Shown: piece after piece, positions 1 through 9,900 of the stretch
Layout: each line of letters begins with the position of its first letter
Position numbering within the stretch: the first letter of the stretch is position 1
Assembly (NCBI GenBank): GCA_001724995.1
Contig: MEFD01000012.1
Coordinates: 124,001 to 188,000, forward strand
DNA length: 64,000 nucleotides
Reading direction: 5' to 3'
Source: Rubrivivax sp. SCN 71-131
GTDB taxonomy: Bacteria; Pseudomonadota; Gammaproteobacteria; Burkholderiales; Burkholderiaceae_C
Notes under the pieces: generated by a model
What the model was told of the DNA's origin: nothing
The model's database searches: none
Seen by the model: the letters and a program-made list of their open reading frames with translations, nothing else
Position numbers and translations under genes: made by a program

Positions 1-9
1 CGCGGCCAC

Positions 10-555
10 TCAGCGCGTCTTGTTTCGCAGGGCGGCCAGTGCGGCGAAGGGGCTTTCCGGCACCGCGGCGGCCGCGGCAGCATCGTCGGCCCCCGGCAGC
101 GGCTGCGGGCAGGCCGCGTGGCGCGGCACCAGCGGCAGGTCCAGCAGCAGCTCGTCCTCGGCGAGCGCATGCAGGTCGAGCTCCCGCTCGAGCACGAGCA
201 CCTCATGCTCGACCTCGCCGTCCAGGGCCTGCGCGGCCGCCTCGTCGGCCACGAACTGATAGCTGCGCGCGATCTGCGCCTGCTCGATCATCGGCCCGAG
301 GCAGCGCTGGCAGGCCAGCGGCAGCGGCGCCCGCGCCTGCAGGTGCAGCCAGGTCTGGCTCGCGCCCCCGCGCACCGGGACTTCCGCGCCACGGGCCGAC
401 CACGTCACCTGCCCCGGCACCGCGCCGTCGTCGCCGGCCCGCAGCGAGGCGCACAGCCGCTCGAAGCCGGCGAGCGGCCATTGGCCGGCGAGTTCCCCGC
501 CCGCGCGGGCCAAGGCGCGCACGTCCAGACGGCGCGGATCGAACACCTTCTTCAT
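10..555 (-). CDS. yceD: YceD family (DUF177) protein
   Basis: This 181-residue protein matches the YceD/DUF177 family, which is linked to 23S rRNA accumulation and usually lies directly upstream of rpmF (ribosomal protein L32). I see the N-terminal MKKVFDPRRLDVRALA segment, a central CQRCLGP motif (a family cysteine pair) and an acidic C-terminal half. The reading frame stays open upstream, but the ATG at 555 gives the family's usual length and N-terminus, so I reject the longer version. rpmF would be expected just beyond the left edge on the same strand. The maf gene is divergent with about 50 nt between them. Confidence 0.85.
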   Translation of the reverse strand: MKKVFDPRRLDVRALARAGGELAGQWPLAGFERLCASLRAGDDGAVPGQVTWSARGAEVPVRGGASQTWLHLQARAPLPLACQRCLGPMIEQAQIARSYQFVADEAAAQALDGEVEHEVLVLERELDLHALAEDELLLDLPLVPRHAACPQPLPGADDAAAAAAVPESPFAALAALRNKTR

Positions 556-608
556 GCCGCAGGCAGTGTAGCTGCCGGCCGCGCCGCCATGCCGCCACAA
601 TGCCGGCG

Positions 609-1205
609 ATGCCACGCCCCGCCCTGATCCTCGCCTCGACCTCGCGCTACCGGCGCGAACTGCTGCAACGCCTGCGCCTGCCCTTCGAAGTCGTCGCGCC
701 CGAGGTCGACGAGACGCCGCAACGCGGCGAAGCCCCGGCGGCGCTTGCACTGCGCCTGGCGCGGGCCAAGGCGCAGGAGGTCGCCCGCCGCCATCCGGAG
801 GCGATCGTCATCGGCTCCGACCAGGTCGCCGACCTCGACGGCGAGCCCCTCGGCAAGCCCGGCACGCATGCGCGCGCGGTGACGCAGTTGCAGCGCATGA
901 GTGGACGCACGCTGGTGTTCCAGACCGCCGTGGCCGTGGTCTGCGCAGCACGCCGCTTCGAGCGCGCGCTGCTGGCGCCGGTGCGCGTGAGCGTGCGCCC
1001 GCTGCGCCCCGAGGAGATCGAGCATTACCTGCAGCTCGAGCAGCCCTACGACTGCGCCGGCAGCGCCAAGTCCGAGACGCTGGGCATCGCGCTGCTCTCG
1101 GCGATCGAGAGCGACGACCCGACCGCGCTGGTCGGGCTGCCGCTGATCCGCACCTGCGCGCTGCTGCGCGAGGCCGGTCTGGACCCGCTGGCGCCGCCGC
1201 CATGA
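609..1205 (+). CDS. Maf-family nucleotide pyrophosphatase, YceF type
   Basis: Maf proteins hydrolyse non-canonical or modified nucleoside triphosphates; the YceF branch prefers 7-methyl-GTP. The protein has the N-terminal LILASTSRYRRELL phosphate-binding segment, the catalytic IGSDQVADLDGEPLGKPG region and the conserved YDCAGSAKSE and GLPL segments, and is about 198 residues, normal for the family. The SDQV signature favours the YceF subtype. An ATG nine bases upstream (600) is an equally possible start; neither has a clear ribosome binding site. Its TGA overlaps the ATG of the next methyltransferase gene, so the two are probably translationally coupled. Confidence 0.9.
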   Translation: MPRPALILASTSRYRRELLQRLRLPFEVVAPEVDETPQRGEAPAALALRLARAKAQEVARRHPEAIVIGSDQVADLDGEPLGKPGTHARAVTQLQRMSGRTLVFQTAVAVVCAARRFERALLAPVRVSVRPLRPEEIEHYLQLEQPYDCAGSAKSETLGIALLSAIESDDPTALVGLPLIRTCALLREAGLDPLAPPP

Positions 1206-1969
1206 ACGGCACGGCGCCCGGGCGCCTGCTGCTGGTGCCCAACACGCTGGACCACGGCGCGCAGGCGGTGGCCATCGAGTCGGTGCTGGCGCGGGGCGTC
1301 ATCGAGCAGGCCGCCGCCCTGCGCCACTGGGCGGTCGAAGACGCGCGCAGCGCGCGCGCCTTCCTCAAGCGCGTGGCCGCGGTGACGCCGCTGGCCGCGC
1401 CGCTGCAGGAGCTGTCGATCGTCGAACTGCCGCGCCCGCGCAAGGGCAGCCGCGAGGAGGTCGCGCCCGCGGCCTGGAGCGCGCTGCTGGCGCCGGCGCT
1501 GGCCGGCCACGCGCTCGGCCTGCTCAGCGAGGCCGGGCTGCCCGCGGTGGCCGATCCCGGCGCCAACCTGGTCGCCGCCGCGCACGCCGCCGGGCTGCCC
1601 GTGGTGCCGCTGGCCGGGCCCAGCGCCCTGCTGCTGGCGCTGGCGGCCAGCGGGCTCAACGGCCAGAGCTTCGCCTTCGTCGGCTATCTGCCGCAGGAGG
1701 CCGATGCGCGCATCCGGCGCCTGCGCGAGCTGGAGACGCTTTCGCGCCAACAGCGGCAGACGCAGCTCTTCATCGAGACGCCTTATCGCAACCCGGCGCT
1801 CGTGACCGCGCTGCTGGCCGCGCTGCAGCCGGCGACGCGGCTGGCCATCGGCTGCGGGCTGACGCTGCCCCAGGGCTGGTCGGGCTGCCGCACGGTGGGC
1901 GCATGGCGGCTCGAGCCGCCCGAGGTGCCGGAGCGCCTGCCGGCGGTCTACGCCCTGCTGGCCGGGTGA
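1202..1969 (+). CDS. RsmI-like SAM-dependent methyltransferase (tetrapyrrole methylase fold)
   Basis: This 255-residue protein belongs to the tetrapyrrole methylase superfamily and resembles RsmI, the 16S rRNA C1402 2'-O-methyltransferase. Visible signatures are LLSEAGLPAVADPGANLV (the GMP-type loop), VVPLAGPSALLLALAASG and the RsmI-like FIETPYRNPAL segment. The N-terminus (LLLVPNTLDHGA) departs from true RsmI, so I read it as the RsmI paralogue that accompanies maf in Burkholderiales rather than RsmI itself; its substrate is not shown by the sequence. It starts within the stop codon of the Maf gene (ATGA overlap) and is convergent with the helicase gene, 26 nt apart. Confidence 0.85.
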   Translation: MNGTAPGRLLLVPNTLDHGAQAVAIESVLARGVIEQAAALRHWAVEDARSARAFLKRVAAVTPLAAPLQELSIVELPRPRKGSREEVAPAAWSALLAPALAGHALGLLSEAGLPAVADPGANLVAAAHAAGLPVVPLAGPSALLLALAASGLNGQSFAFVGYLPQEADARIRRLRELETLSRQQRQTQLFIETPYRNPALVTALLAALQPATRLAIGCGLTLPQGWSGCRTVGAWRLEPPEVPERLPAVYALLAG

Positions 1970-1995
1970 GCCCGCGGCGGCGCAGCGGCCGCAGC

Positions 1996-3408
1996 TCAGC
2001 CGCCGAGCAGCGCCGCGACCTTCTTCTTCGGCCGGATGCTGGGCGTCTTCGTCGGCGGCTCGACCCGGGCGCGCTCCCAGGACGGCTCGGCGTTCTCCGG
2101 CTCCTCGTAGGGGCGATCGAAGAAGGGATCCACCGGTGCCGCGCGGCGCGGTACGGCGGCCGCAGGGCGGACCTCGCGCCGTTCCTCGCGCCGGTCGTCA
2201 CGCCGCTCGTCGTCACGCAGGCGGCGGCGCGGCCGCGTGTCCTCGAGCTCGAAGGGCTCGATCTCGATCTTCTTCTTGATCAGGCGCTCGATCTCGCCGA
2301 TCTGGCGCGAATCGCTGCGCGTCACGAGCGTCACCGCCAGGCCCGAGGCGCCGGCGCGGCCGGTGCGGCCGATGCGGTGCACGTAGTCCTCGGCGTTGAA
2401 GGGCACGTCGAAGTTGAACACCGCCGGCAGGTCGGCGATGTCCAGGCCGCGCGCGGCGACGTCGGTGGCCACCAGCAGCTCGACCTCGCCGCGCTTGAAG
2501 GCGTCGAGCGACTTCAGCCGCTCGTCCTGCGACTTGTCGCCGTGCAGGGCGGCGGTCTTCAGCCCGTCGCGCTCGAAGGTTCGCGCCAGGCGCGCGGCGC
2601 CGAGCTTGGAGTTGACGAAGACGATGGCCTGGGCAAGCTCGCGCTCGCGCAGCAACTGGCGCACCGCGCCACGCTTGTCGTCGTCGGCGACGTTGTAGAA
2701 GCGCTGCTCGACGGTCGAGGCGGTGGCGTTCGGGCGCGCCACCTCGACGGTGACCGGGTCCTGCAGATAGCTCTCGGCCAGGCGCTTGATCTCGGGCGAG
2801 AAGGTGGCCGAGAAGAGCAGCGTCTGCCGCTGCCGCGGCAGGTAGGAGAGGATGCGCTGCAGGTCGGGCAGGAAGCCGATGTCCAGCATGCGGTCGGCCT
2901 CGTCGAGCACGACGTACTCGACCTGGTTGAGCACCGCGTTCTTCGCCTCGATGTGGTCCAGCAGCCGACCCGGGGTGGCGATCAGCACCTCGACGCCGGC
3001 CTTGAGCTGCAGCGTCTGCGGCTTCATGTCGATGCCGCCGAAGACCACCGCCGAGCGCAGCTGCGTGTGCTTGGCGTAGTTCTTGACGTTGGCCGCCACC
3101 TGGTCGGCGAGCTCGCGCGTCGGCGTCAGCACCAGCGCGCGCACCGGGTGACGCGCGGGCGACATGCTGGCGTTCTCGTGGCGCAGCATCTTCTGCAGCA
3201 GCGGCAGCGCAAAGGCCGCCGTCTTGCCGGTGCCGGTCTGCGCCGCGCCCATGACGTCGCGCCCGTCGAGCACGATCGGGATCGCCTTGGCCTGGATGGG
3301 CGTCATCGACTCGTAACCCGAGTCGGCCACCGCCCGCAGCAGCTTGGCGTCCAGCGCCAGGCTGTCGAACCGCGCAGCAGGCGCGGCAACTGTGGAAGAT
3401 TCACTCAC
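1996..3408 (-). CDS. rhlE: DEAD-box ATP-dependent RNA helicase, RhlE type
   Basis: The 470-residue protein carries every DEAD-box motif in order: Q-motif region YESMTPIQAKAIP, motif I AQTGTGKT, Ia PTRELA, TPGRL, motif II DEAD in VLDEADRMLDIGF, motif III SAT, then VATDVAARGLDI and HRIGRTGRAG. The sequence fits RhlE, which acts on RNA in ribosome maturation and RNA turnover. The C-terminal tail of about 70 residues is rich in Arg, Asp and Glu, typical of RhlE RNA-binding extensions. The frame is open far upstream, but the GTG at 3408 gives the expected N-terminus. A 240-nt non-coding stretch separates it from the divergent glycosyltransferase gene. Confidence 0.92.
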   Translation of the reverse strand: MSESSTVAAPAARFDSLALDAKLLRAVADSGYESMTPIQAKAIPIVLDGRDVMGAAQTGTGKTAAFALPLLQKMLRHENASMSPARHPVRALVLTPTRELADQVAANVKNYAKHTQLRSAVVFGGIDMKPQTLQLKAGVEVLIATPGRLLDHIEAKNAVLNQVEYVVLDEADRMLDIGFLPDLQRILSYLPRQRQTLLFSATFSPEIKRLAESYLQDPVTVEVARPNATASTVEQRFYNVADDDKRGAVRQLLRERELAQAIVFVNSKLGAARLARTFERDGLKTAALHGDKSQDERLKSLDAFKRGEVELLVATDVAARGLDIADLPAVFNFDVPFNAEDYVHRIGRTGRAGASGLAVTLVTRSDSRQIGEIERLIKKKIEIEPFELEDTRPRRRLRDDERRDDRREERREVRPAAAVPRRAAPVDPFFDRPYEEPENAEPSWERARVEPPTKTPSIRPKKKVAALLGG

Positions 3409-3648
3409 CCGCGGATTATCCCGCGCTTCCCGCCTGCCTGCCCGCGGGCCGCAGGAGGCGGCCGTTGCGGCAGCCGAATCGCCCGGGGCCGCCCCTCGCT
3501 GTTGCACACACGCAACGCACGGGTGCCGATCGTGGCCCCCACCTCGCCATCGTCCCGGGACGCCGGCCGCGGCCGCCCGGCCGGAGGACGGAATTTGTAA
3601 CGCACGCGCGCCGATGCCCCCGCGGGCCGTCCTAGAATTCCCCGCAAG

Positions 3649-4728
3649 ATGGCATTGACGACAGAAAAGGCGTCTGAACCTGCGCGCGCGTGGATCGGCC
3701 GTCAACCGCATTCGACATTCGACATGCTGCTGGCGCCGTGGGAGGAGTTCCGCCGCGTCATCCCGCTCGTCTCGCTGAAATCGCTCGGCATTCGTCCGCA
3801 TGCCTCGGTGCCCCGGGTCGCGGTGCTGATGTGCACGATGCAGGGGCAGCGCTTCCTCGCCGAGCAGCTGAACTCGATCGCCATCCAGAGCCACCCGCGC
3901 TGGGCGATCTGGGCCTCGGACGACGGCTCCGGCGACCACACGCACGCCATCCTCGAGTACTACCAGGCGCACTGGGGCACGGATCGCATCTCCATCCACG
4001 ACGGCCCGGCCGAGGGTTCGACGGCGAACTTCCTTTCGCTGACCTGCCGCGCCGACATCGAAGCCGACTTCTTCGCCTACGCCGATCAGGACGACATCTG
4101 GGAGTCCGACAAGCTCGAGCGCGCCGTCGACTGGCTGGGCAGCATCCCCTCGGACGTGCCCGCCCTCTACGGCTCGCGCACCCTGCTCGTCGACGCGCGC
4201 AACCAGCACATCGGCTACTCGCCGCTGTTCACCAGGGCGCCGGGCTTTCGCAATGCCCTCGTGCAGAGCATCGCCGGCGGCAACACCATGGTCTTCAACC
4301 GCGCCGCGCGCGACCTGTTGCGCCAGGCCGGCGAGAGCGTGGAGGCGGTGACGCACGACTGGTGGGCCTACATGCTGGTCACCGGCTGCGGCGGCCAGGT
4401 GCACTACGACCCCTACCCGACCGTGCGCTACCGCCAGCACGAGGGCAACCAGTTCGGCTCCAACGCCACCGTGCTGGCGCAGGCCAGTCGCGCGCGCCAG
4501 TTGCTGCAGGGGCGCTTTCGCGGCTGGGTCGACGCCAACCTGCGCGCGCTTTCTCGCGTGCACCACCTGCTGACGCCGGAGAACCGGCAAGTGCTGGACG
4601 CCTTCGTGGCGGCACGCCAGCGCCGCTTTCCCGGGCGCCTGATCGGCCTGCGCGAGAGCGGCATCTTCCGCCAAACCCTGCTCGGCAACCTCGGGCTGAC
4701 GGCTGCGGCGCTGATCGATCGCCTGTGA
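3649..4728 (+). CDS. Glycosyltransferase family 2
   Basis: This is a 359-residue inverting GT-A fold glycosyltransferase. The catalytic domain begins near residue 56 (PRVAVLMCTMQGQRFLAEQL); the nucleotide-binding DDGSGD lies at residues 91-96 and the metal-binding ADQDDIW motif at 145-151, with a downstream HDWW segment typical of rhamnosyltransferase-like GT2 proteins. An unusual 55-residue N-terminal extension precedes the domain. It begins the plus-strand glycan operon and overlaps the next gene. The 240 nt upstream hold a TAGAAT hexamer at 3633 just before the start but no convincing -35 partner. Sugar donor and acceptor are unknown. Confidence 0.85.
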   Translation: MALTTEKASEPARAWIGRQPHSTFDMLLAPWEEFRRVIPLVSLKSLGIRPHASVPRVAVLMCTMQGQRFLAEQLNSIAIQSHPRWAIWASDDGSGDHTHAILEYYQAHWGTDRISIHDGPAEGSTANFLSLTCRADIEADFFAYADQDDIWESDKLERAVDWLGSIPSDVPALYGSRTLLVDARNQHIGYSPLFTRAPGFRNALVQSIAGGNTMVFNRAARDLLRQAGESVEAVTHDWWAYMLVTGCGGQVHYDPYPTVRYRQHEGNQFGSNATVLAQASRARQLLQGRFRGWVDANLRALSRVHHLLTPENRQVLDAFVAARQRRFPGRLIGLRESGIFRQTLLGNLGLTAAALIDRL

Positions 4729-5663
4729 GCGCGAGCGGTGCCGCCCACGCGGCGACCGCGACGGCCGCCGTGCTCGTGGTCCACGGCGATCCCGGCGATC
4801 TGCAAGCCGCGCTCGCGCCCCTGACCGCGCTGCTCGGGCGGGTCGTCGTCGTCGACAACAACGCGCAGCCCGCGCCGGCGCTGGCCCGGCTCGCCGGCTC
4901 GCTTGCCGGCGTCGAAATCCTGCACCACGGCAACCGCGGCGGCCTGGCCGGCGCCTACAACCGTGCCCTGAGGCATCTGCAGGAAGCGTCGAGCGCCGCC
5001 ACGCCGGCGCCGCCTCACGTCGTCTTCGTCGACCAGGACTCCGACACGGGCGTGCTCGGCGCCTTCCTCGCCGACCCCGAGGTCGCCGCCCTGCTGGCGC
5101 GCAGCGACGTCGCGGCGGTCGCGCCAGCCTACCGCGAGCGCGCCACCGGGCTGCGCGCGCGCTACGTCGCACTGGGTCGCTGGCGGATGCAGCACCTGCC
5201 GCGCGAGTTCGACGGCCTGCAGCGCGTCGCCTTCGTCATCAATTCGATGACCGTCTGGCGCCGCGCGGCGCTGGCGCGGCTGGGCGAGTTCGACGAGCGG
5301 CTCGCCATCGACCACGTCGACACCGAGCACTGCCTGCGCGCGCGCCAGCAAGGCCTCGCGCTCTGGGTGCACGGCCGCCACGTCTTCGCGCACGCCATCG
5401 GGCAGCGCAGGCGCTACCGGCTGTTCGGCCACGAGCTGCAGGCCACCGGGCACGGCCCGGCGCGACGCCGGCTGATCGGCCGCAACACGATGCTGCTGCT
5501 GCGCCGCTGGGCCGCACGCGAGCCGGCCTTCGCGCGCCTGTGCCTGCTGCGCCTGGCCTACGAGGCGACCGGCATCGTGGTGGCCGAGGAGCAGCGTTCG
5601 GCCCGGCTCGCGGCGCTGCTGCGCGGCGCGCTCGAGGGGCTCTTCATGCGGTCCCGGCAATGA
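4725..5663 (+). CDS. Glycosyltransferase family 2, rhamnosyltransferase-like
   Basis: The frame is open further upstream, but the GTG at 4725, which overlaps the stop codon of the preceding gene, gives a 312-residue protein starting just before the GT2 domain. Residues 40-46 (VVVVDNN), 70-82 (NRGGLAGAYNRAL) and the DXD-like VDQDSD at 102-107 match the rhamnosyltransferase branch of GT2. The C-terminal third is basic and helical, with a YRLFGHEL segment. It is translationally coupled on both sides. It probably adds one sugar of the oligosaccharide built by this operon; the donor cannot be read from the sequence. Confidence 0.82.
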   Translation: MSASGAAHAATATAAVLVVHGDPGDLQAALAPLTALLGRVVVVDNNAQPAPALARLAGSLAGVEILHHGNRGGLAGAYNRALRHLQEASSAATPAPPHVVFVDQDSDTGVLGAFLADPEVAALLARSDVAAVAPAYRERATGLRARYVALGRWRMQHLPREFDGLQRVAFVINSMTVWRRAALARLGEFDERLAIDHVDTEHCLRARQQGLALWVHGRHVFAHAIGQRRRYRLFGHELQATGHGPARRRLIGRNTMLLLRRWAAREPAFARLCLLRLAYEATGIVVAEEQRSARLAALLRGALEGLFMRSRQ

Positions 5664-6946
5664 GACACCCGCCGGCCGCCTGGCTGCCCCTGGCCCTGGG
5701 CTGGACGCCCTACCTGCCGCTGGGCCTGCAGTACCTGGTCTTCCTCGGCTGCGGGGTCGCGGCCGGCCGCAGGCTCGCGGCACAGCAGGGCCTCGGCCAG
5801 GCCGCGCGCCATCCGCTGGTCCTCGCGGCGGCGGCGCTGTGGCTGTGGCTGCTGGTCAGCGCGGCCTGGAGCCGGGCCCCGGCGGCCGCGATCGTCTCGC
5901 ACCTGTGGATGTACGCGCTGCCGCTGCTCGCCGCGCTGATCGCGTTCGCCGTCCCCGCCCCCACGGCGCGCCGGGCCTTGACGCACTTCGTCGTCGCCTC
6001 GACGCTGGTCGCCCTGGCCGAGCTCGTGGCCGCCGCCGGTTTCTGGCCGGGAGCGGCGGGCGCGCGCCCGATCGTCGACGTCCTCGGCAACCAGCGCATC
6101 GCCTTCTCGCTGCTGCTCGCGCTCGCCAGCGCGCTTGCCGCCCACGCCGCGCTGCAGCCGGCGTCGCCGCGACGGCGCGTCCTGTGCGCACTGGCCGCCA
6201 TGATCTGCCTGGCCGGCGTGTCCTGGCAGGACCGCCGCACCGGCATGCTGGCCGCCCCGCTGCTGCTGGCGGTGCTGGCGCTCGTCCGCCAGCGCAACAC
6301 CTGGCGGCACATGGCGCTGCTCGGCCTGATCGCGCTCGTCGCCCTGGCGATCGGCCTGGGCTCGACGAACGTGCGCGCACGCTTCGACGAGGGGATTGCG
6401 GAGCTGCAGGCCTACCGCGGCAGCGGCGAGGTGACGACGAGCTGGGGCATGCGCGCGCGCATGCTCGAGATCACCGGCCGCCTCGTGCTCGAGGCGCCCT
6501 TCGTCGGCCACGGCGTCGGCAGCTGGGTGACCGAGTGGCGCGCGCGCGTGGCCGGCAGCGCGGCGCTCGAGGCGCACACGACGCCGCACAGCGAGTACCT
6601 GCTGCTGGCGATGCAGGGCGGTCTCGTCGCCGCCGCACTGGCCTTGCGGCTGTGGCTGCTGGCGCTGCGCGGCATCCGCCGCCGCGGCGCGGCAGCGCAG
6701 CCGGCGCTGCTGGTGCTGGCCGCGATCACCTGGGCCGGCCTCTTCAACGTCGTGCTGCGCGACGCCAAGTTCGCCGTCGCGCTGCTCGGCCTTGCCGCCC
6801 TGGCGTGGGCGGCGGCGCGCGCGCCCGCCACGCCCGCCACGCCCGCAACCCCCCCGCCACGCCGCGAGAATCGGGCCCCGCAACGCAGCCGGGCGGCCCT
6901 GTCCGGCCCACCCCACCGATCCGACCCTCCTGATCCCGTGCGATGA
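5660..6946 (+). CDS. O-antigen ligase / Wzy-type polymerase family membrane protein
   Basis: A 428-residue polytopic inner-membrane protein with about ten hydrophobic helices. It shows the Wzy_C/WaaL features: WQDRRTG near residues 189-195 after a helix, then a large periplasmic loop containing GHGVGSW (283-289) and HTTPHSEY (306-313), where the conserved His acts in glycan transfer. The family joins a lipid-linked glycan to lipid A core, protein or another repeat unit. The last 35 residues are Pro/Arg-rich and lack a membrane segment, perhaps just read-through to the overlapping downstream start. It starts inside the preceding stop (ATGA). Confidence 0.82.
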   Translation: MRHPPAAWLPLALGWTPYLPLGLQYLVFLGCGVAAGRRLAAQQGLGQAARHPLVLAAAALWLWLLVSAAWSRAPAAAIVSHLWMYALPLLAALIAFAVPAPTARRALTHFVVASTLVALAELVAAAGFWPGAAGARPIVDVLGNQRIAFSLLLALASALAAHAALQPASPRRRVLCALAAMICLAGVSWQDRRTGMLAAPLLLAVLALVRQRNTWRHMALLGLIALVALAIGLGSTNVRARFDEGIAELQAYRGSGEVTTSWGMRARMLEITGRLVLEAPFVGHGVGSWVTEWRARVAGSAALEAHTTPHSEYLLLAMQGGLVAAALALRLWLLALRGIRRRGAAAQPALLVLAAITWAGLFNVVLRDAKFAVALLGLAALAWAAARAPATPATPATPPPRRENRAPQRSRAALSGPPHRSDPPDPVR

Positions 6947-9900
6947 GCGACCCCGAAGCGGACCTGCCCGGCCTGCTGGCGCAGGCCGAGGCGCTGTGTC
7001 TCGACCCCCGCCTGGCGGCACTGCTGCACCGGCACTGGCCGCAGCTCGGTGCGCGTGCCGGAGGCAGCGGCCAAGGCGGGGCGCTGCAGCTGCGCATCCA
7101 CCCCGCCGACCAGATGCTGCTGCACTCGCTGCGCCACCACCGGGATGCCGGCGCCGCGGTCAGCCAGTACGTCAACGTGGCGCTGCAGCAGTACGCCGCG
7201 ATGCGCCAGGTGCTGGACGCGCTGCTGCCGCCGGACGGCGCGCCCGTGGCCGTGCTCGACTTCGCCTGCGGCTGGGGCCGGCTGCTGCGCCTGCTCTCGG
7301 GCTGCGAGCGCGAGCTCGACCTCTTCGCCGCCGAGATCCAGCCCGAGGCGCTGGACTACGTCGCCGGCAGCTTCGGCGTGCAAGGCCTGCCGTCCAGCCT
7401 CGTCCCCGAGGCCTTCGAGCCCGGTCGCCGCTTCGACTTCATCTGGGTCGCCTCGCTCTTCTCGCACCTGCCCGAGGACTTGTTCCAGCGCTGGCTCGCG
7501 CGCCTGCTGGCGCTGCTGACGCCGCGCGGCGTGCTCTGCTTCACGGTGCACGACGAGGCGCTGCTGGCCCCCGGCGAAGCGCTGTCCGGGAACGGCCTGC
7601 TCTTCAAGCCGCAGAGCGAGATCGCCGAGCTCGACGCCGCGGCCTACGGCACGACGACCGTCAGCGAGGCCTTCGTGCGCCGCGCCGTCGCCGCCGCCGC
7701 GGGCGACGCGCGCCGGCCCTTTCGCATCCCCAAGGCGCTGGCGCACGAGCAGGATCTCTACGTCGTCGCCGCCGATGCGACGCGCGAGCTTTCCGCACTC
7801 GGCGGCTTCCGTCGCGGCCCCTGGGGCTGGGTCGACGAGCATCGCGTCGAGGGCGGCACCCTGGTGCTCGACGGCTGGGCGGCGTCGATCGACGATGGCG
7901 CCCTGCCCTGGGTGACGGTGCGCGTCGACGGCCGCGAGCTGCGCTGCGCCACCGGCGTGCGGCGACGCGACGTGCGCGACGTCTTCGCCGACGAGCGGCT
8001 GCAGGACGCCGGCTTCACGCTGCGCCTGGCCCTGCCCGGGGGCGCAGGCAAGCCCTGGGTCGAGGTGCTCGCGCACAGCGAACGCGGCGAGTGCGCGCTG
8101 CTCTATGCCGGCTGGCCCGGCGGCACGCCGGACGCTGGCGCCGGCTCCGGCGCCCATGTCTACCGGCGCGAGATCGACCTCGCCGCGCGCTCGTCCCTGT
8201 CGGTGCTGGCGCGCCTGGTGCCTGCCGGGTCGCGGGTGCTCGACCTCGGCACCGGCAGCGGCGCGCTCGGCCGGGCGCTGCGGGCGCAGGGCTGCAGCGT
8301 CGACGGCGTGACCCTCAGCAGCGCCGAGCACCACGTGGCCCGCGACGGCTACCGCCGCCTCGAGCTGCTCGATCTGGAGAGCGCGGGCTGGGCGCGGCAT
8401 TTCGAGCCCGGCGCCTACGACTGCATCGTCTGCGCCGACGTGCTCGAGCACCTGCGCGCGCCCGAGCGTGTGCTGCAGGCCTGCACCGGGCTGCTGCGCG
8501 AAGGCGGCTGGCTGCTCGTCTCGATCCCCAACGTCGCCTACGCGGGCATGGTGGCCGAGCTGATGCACGGCGACTGGCGCTACGGCGCCGAAGGGCTGCT
8601 CGACCGCACGCACCTGCGCTTCTTCACGCGGCGCTCGTTCACGCGGCTGCTGCAGGGCGAAGGCTGGCGCGTCGAGCGCATCGAGCCCATCGCCGCCACT
8701 TGGTACTACACCGAGTTCTGGACCCCGTTCGACCAGTTGCCGCCCCCCGTCGCGCGCTACCTGCTCGCGCAGCCCGACGCCTCGGCCTACCAGCTCGTCT
8801 TCGCGGCGCGGCGCATGGAGGACGAGGCCCAGGCGGCTGCCGAAACCAGCGCCATGCCCGCTCCCGATCCTGCAGTGCAGGTCGCGGTCTACGCGAGCAC
8901 GCTGGTGATCGGCCGTGCCGCCGGAAGCGACGGCAGCGAAGCCTTGCCAACGCTGCATATCCCCGCACTGGGTCGCGTCGGCGCCGCGCGGCAGACGCTT
9001 GCGTTCGAGATCCCGGCGGGCTACGCGAACACTGCCGGCAGTGCGCGGCCGTACTGGCATCCGGCCGATCGGCCGGGCTACATGCATTTGCACGCGTTGA
9101 CGCTGCGCAACGCGCAAGGCGAAGCGGCCTGGTCGTGGCGCGGCGATGATCCCGACGCGGCGCTCGCGCTGCAGGCGGCGACGCGGCGCCAGCTCGAGAT
9201 CGGCGCACCCACGGAGGATGGCGAGCCGTTGCGGCTGCTTCTGACCGGCTCGGAAGCCGGCATCGCGCTGCCGATGCCGTGGCCGCCCGAGCCCGCGTCG
9301 GGCGCAAGCGCCGCCGGCCCCTGGCGCCTCGAGGTCGAATGCGGCTGGCCGCTCTCGGCCGACTACCTCGCGCTGCGCGAGGCGCTGGCCCGCGCGCCGC
9401 GCGCGCCCTTCGACGAGACGGTCGAGATCATCGTCCCCGTGTACGGCGGCCTTGCGCACCTGCGCCGCTGCCTGACCAGCGTGATGGGGACGCTCGGCCA
9501 GCACCCCTGGCACCTGACGGTGATCGACGACGCCAGCCCGGACGCCGAGACCCGCGACTGGCTGCGCGCCTTCGCCGACCTGCATCCGCAGGTGAGCGTG
9601 ATCTCCAACGCGCGCAACCTGGGCTTCGTCGCCACCGTCAACCTCGGCATGCGCCTGGCCGGGCGGCGCGACGTGGTGCTGCTCAACAGCGACACCGAAG
9701 TGGCCGGCGACTGGCTAGCCCGCCTGCGCGCCGCCGCCTGGCGCGCGCCGCGCGTCGGCACGGTGACGCCGTTCTCGAACAACGCGACGATCTGCTCCTT
9801 CCCGCGCTTCTGCCAGGCTAACGAGATGCCCGCGGGCTGGAGCGTGGCCGCGCTGCACGCGCTCTTCGCGCGCACGCTCGAGGGCCAGGCGCTGGAGATT

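Noticed and set aside
3595-3638. TTGTAA and TAGAAT as a promoter for the first glycosyltransferase gene.
   Set aside because: The spacing is 32 bp, far from 16-18, and no other -35 box lies at the right distance.
1996-5172. A single minus-strand open frame of 1058 codons.
   Set aside because: Only the last 470 codons are the RhlE helicase; the rest is antisense to the plus-strand glycosyltransferase genes and has no domain signal.
6412-9585. A minus-strand open frame of 1057 codons.
   Set aside because: It is antisense to the fusion gene, Arg/Ala/Gly-rich and without recognisable motifs, as expected by chance in very GC-rich DNA.
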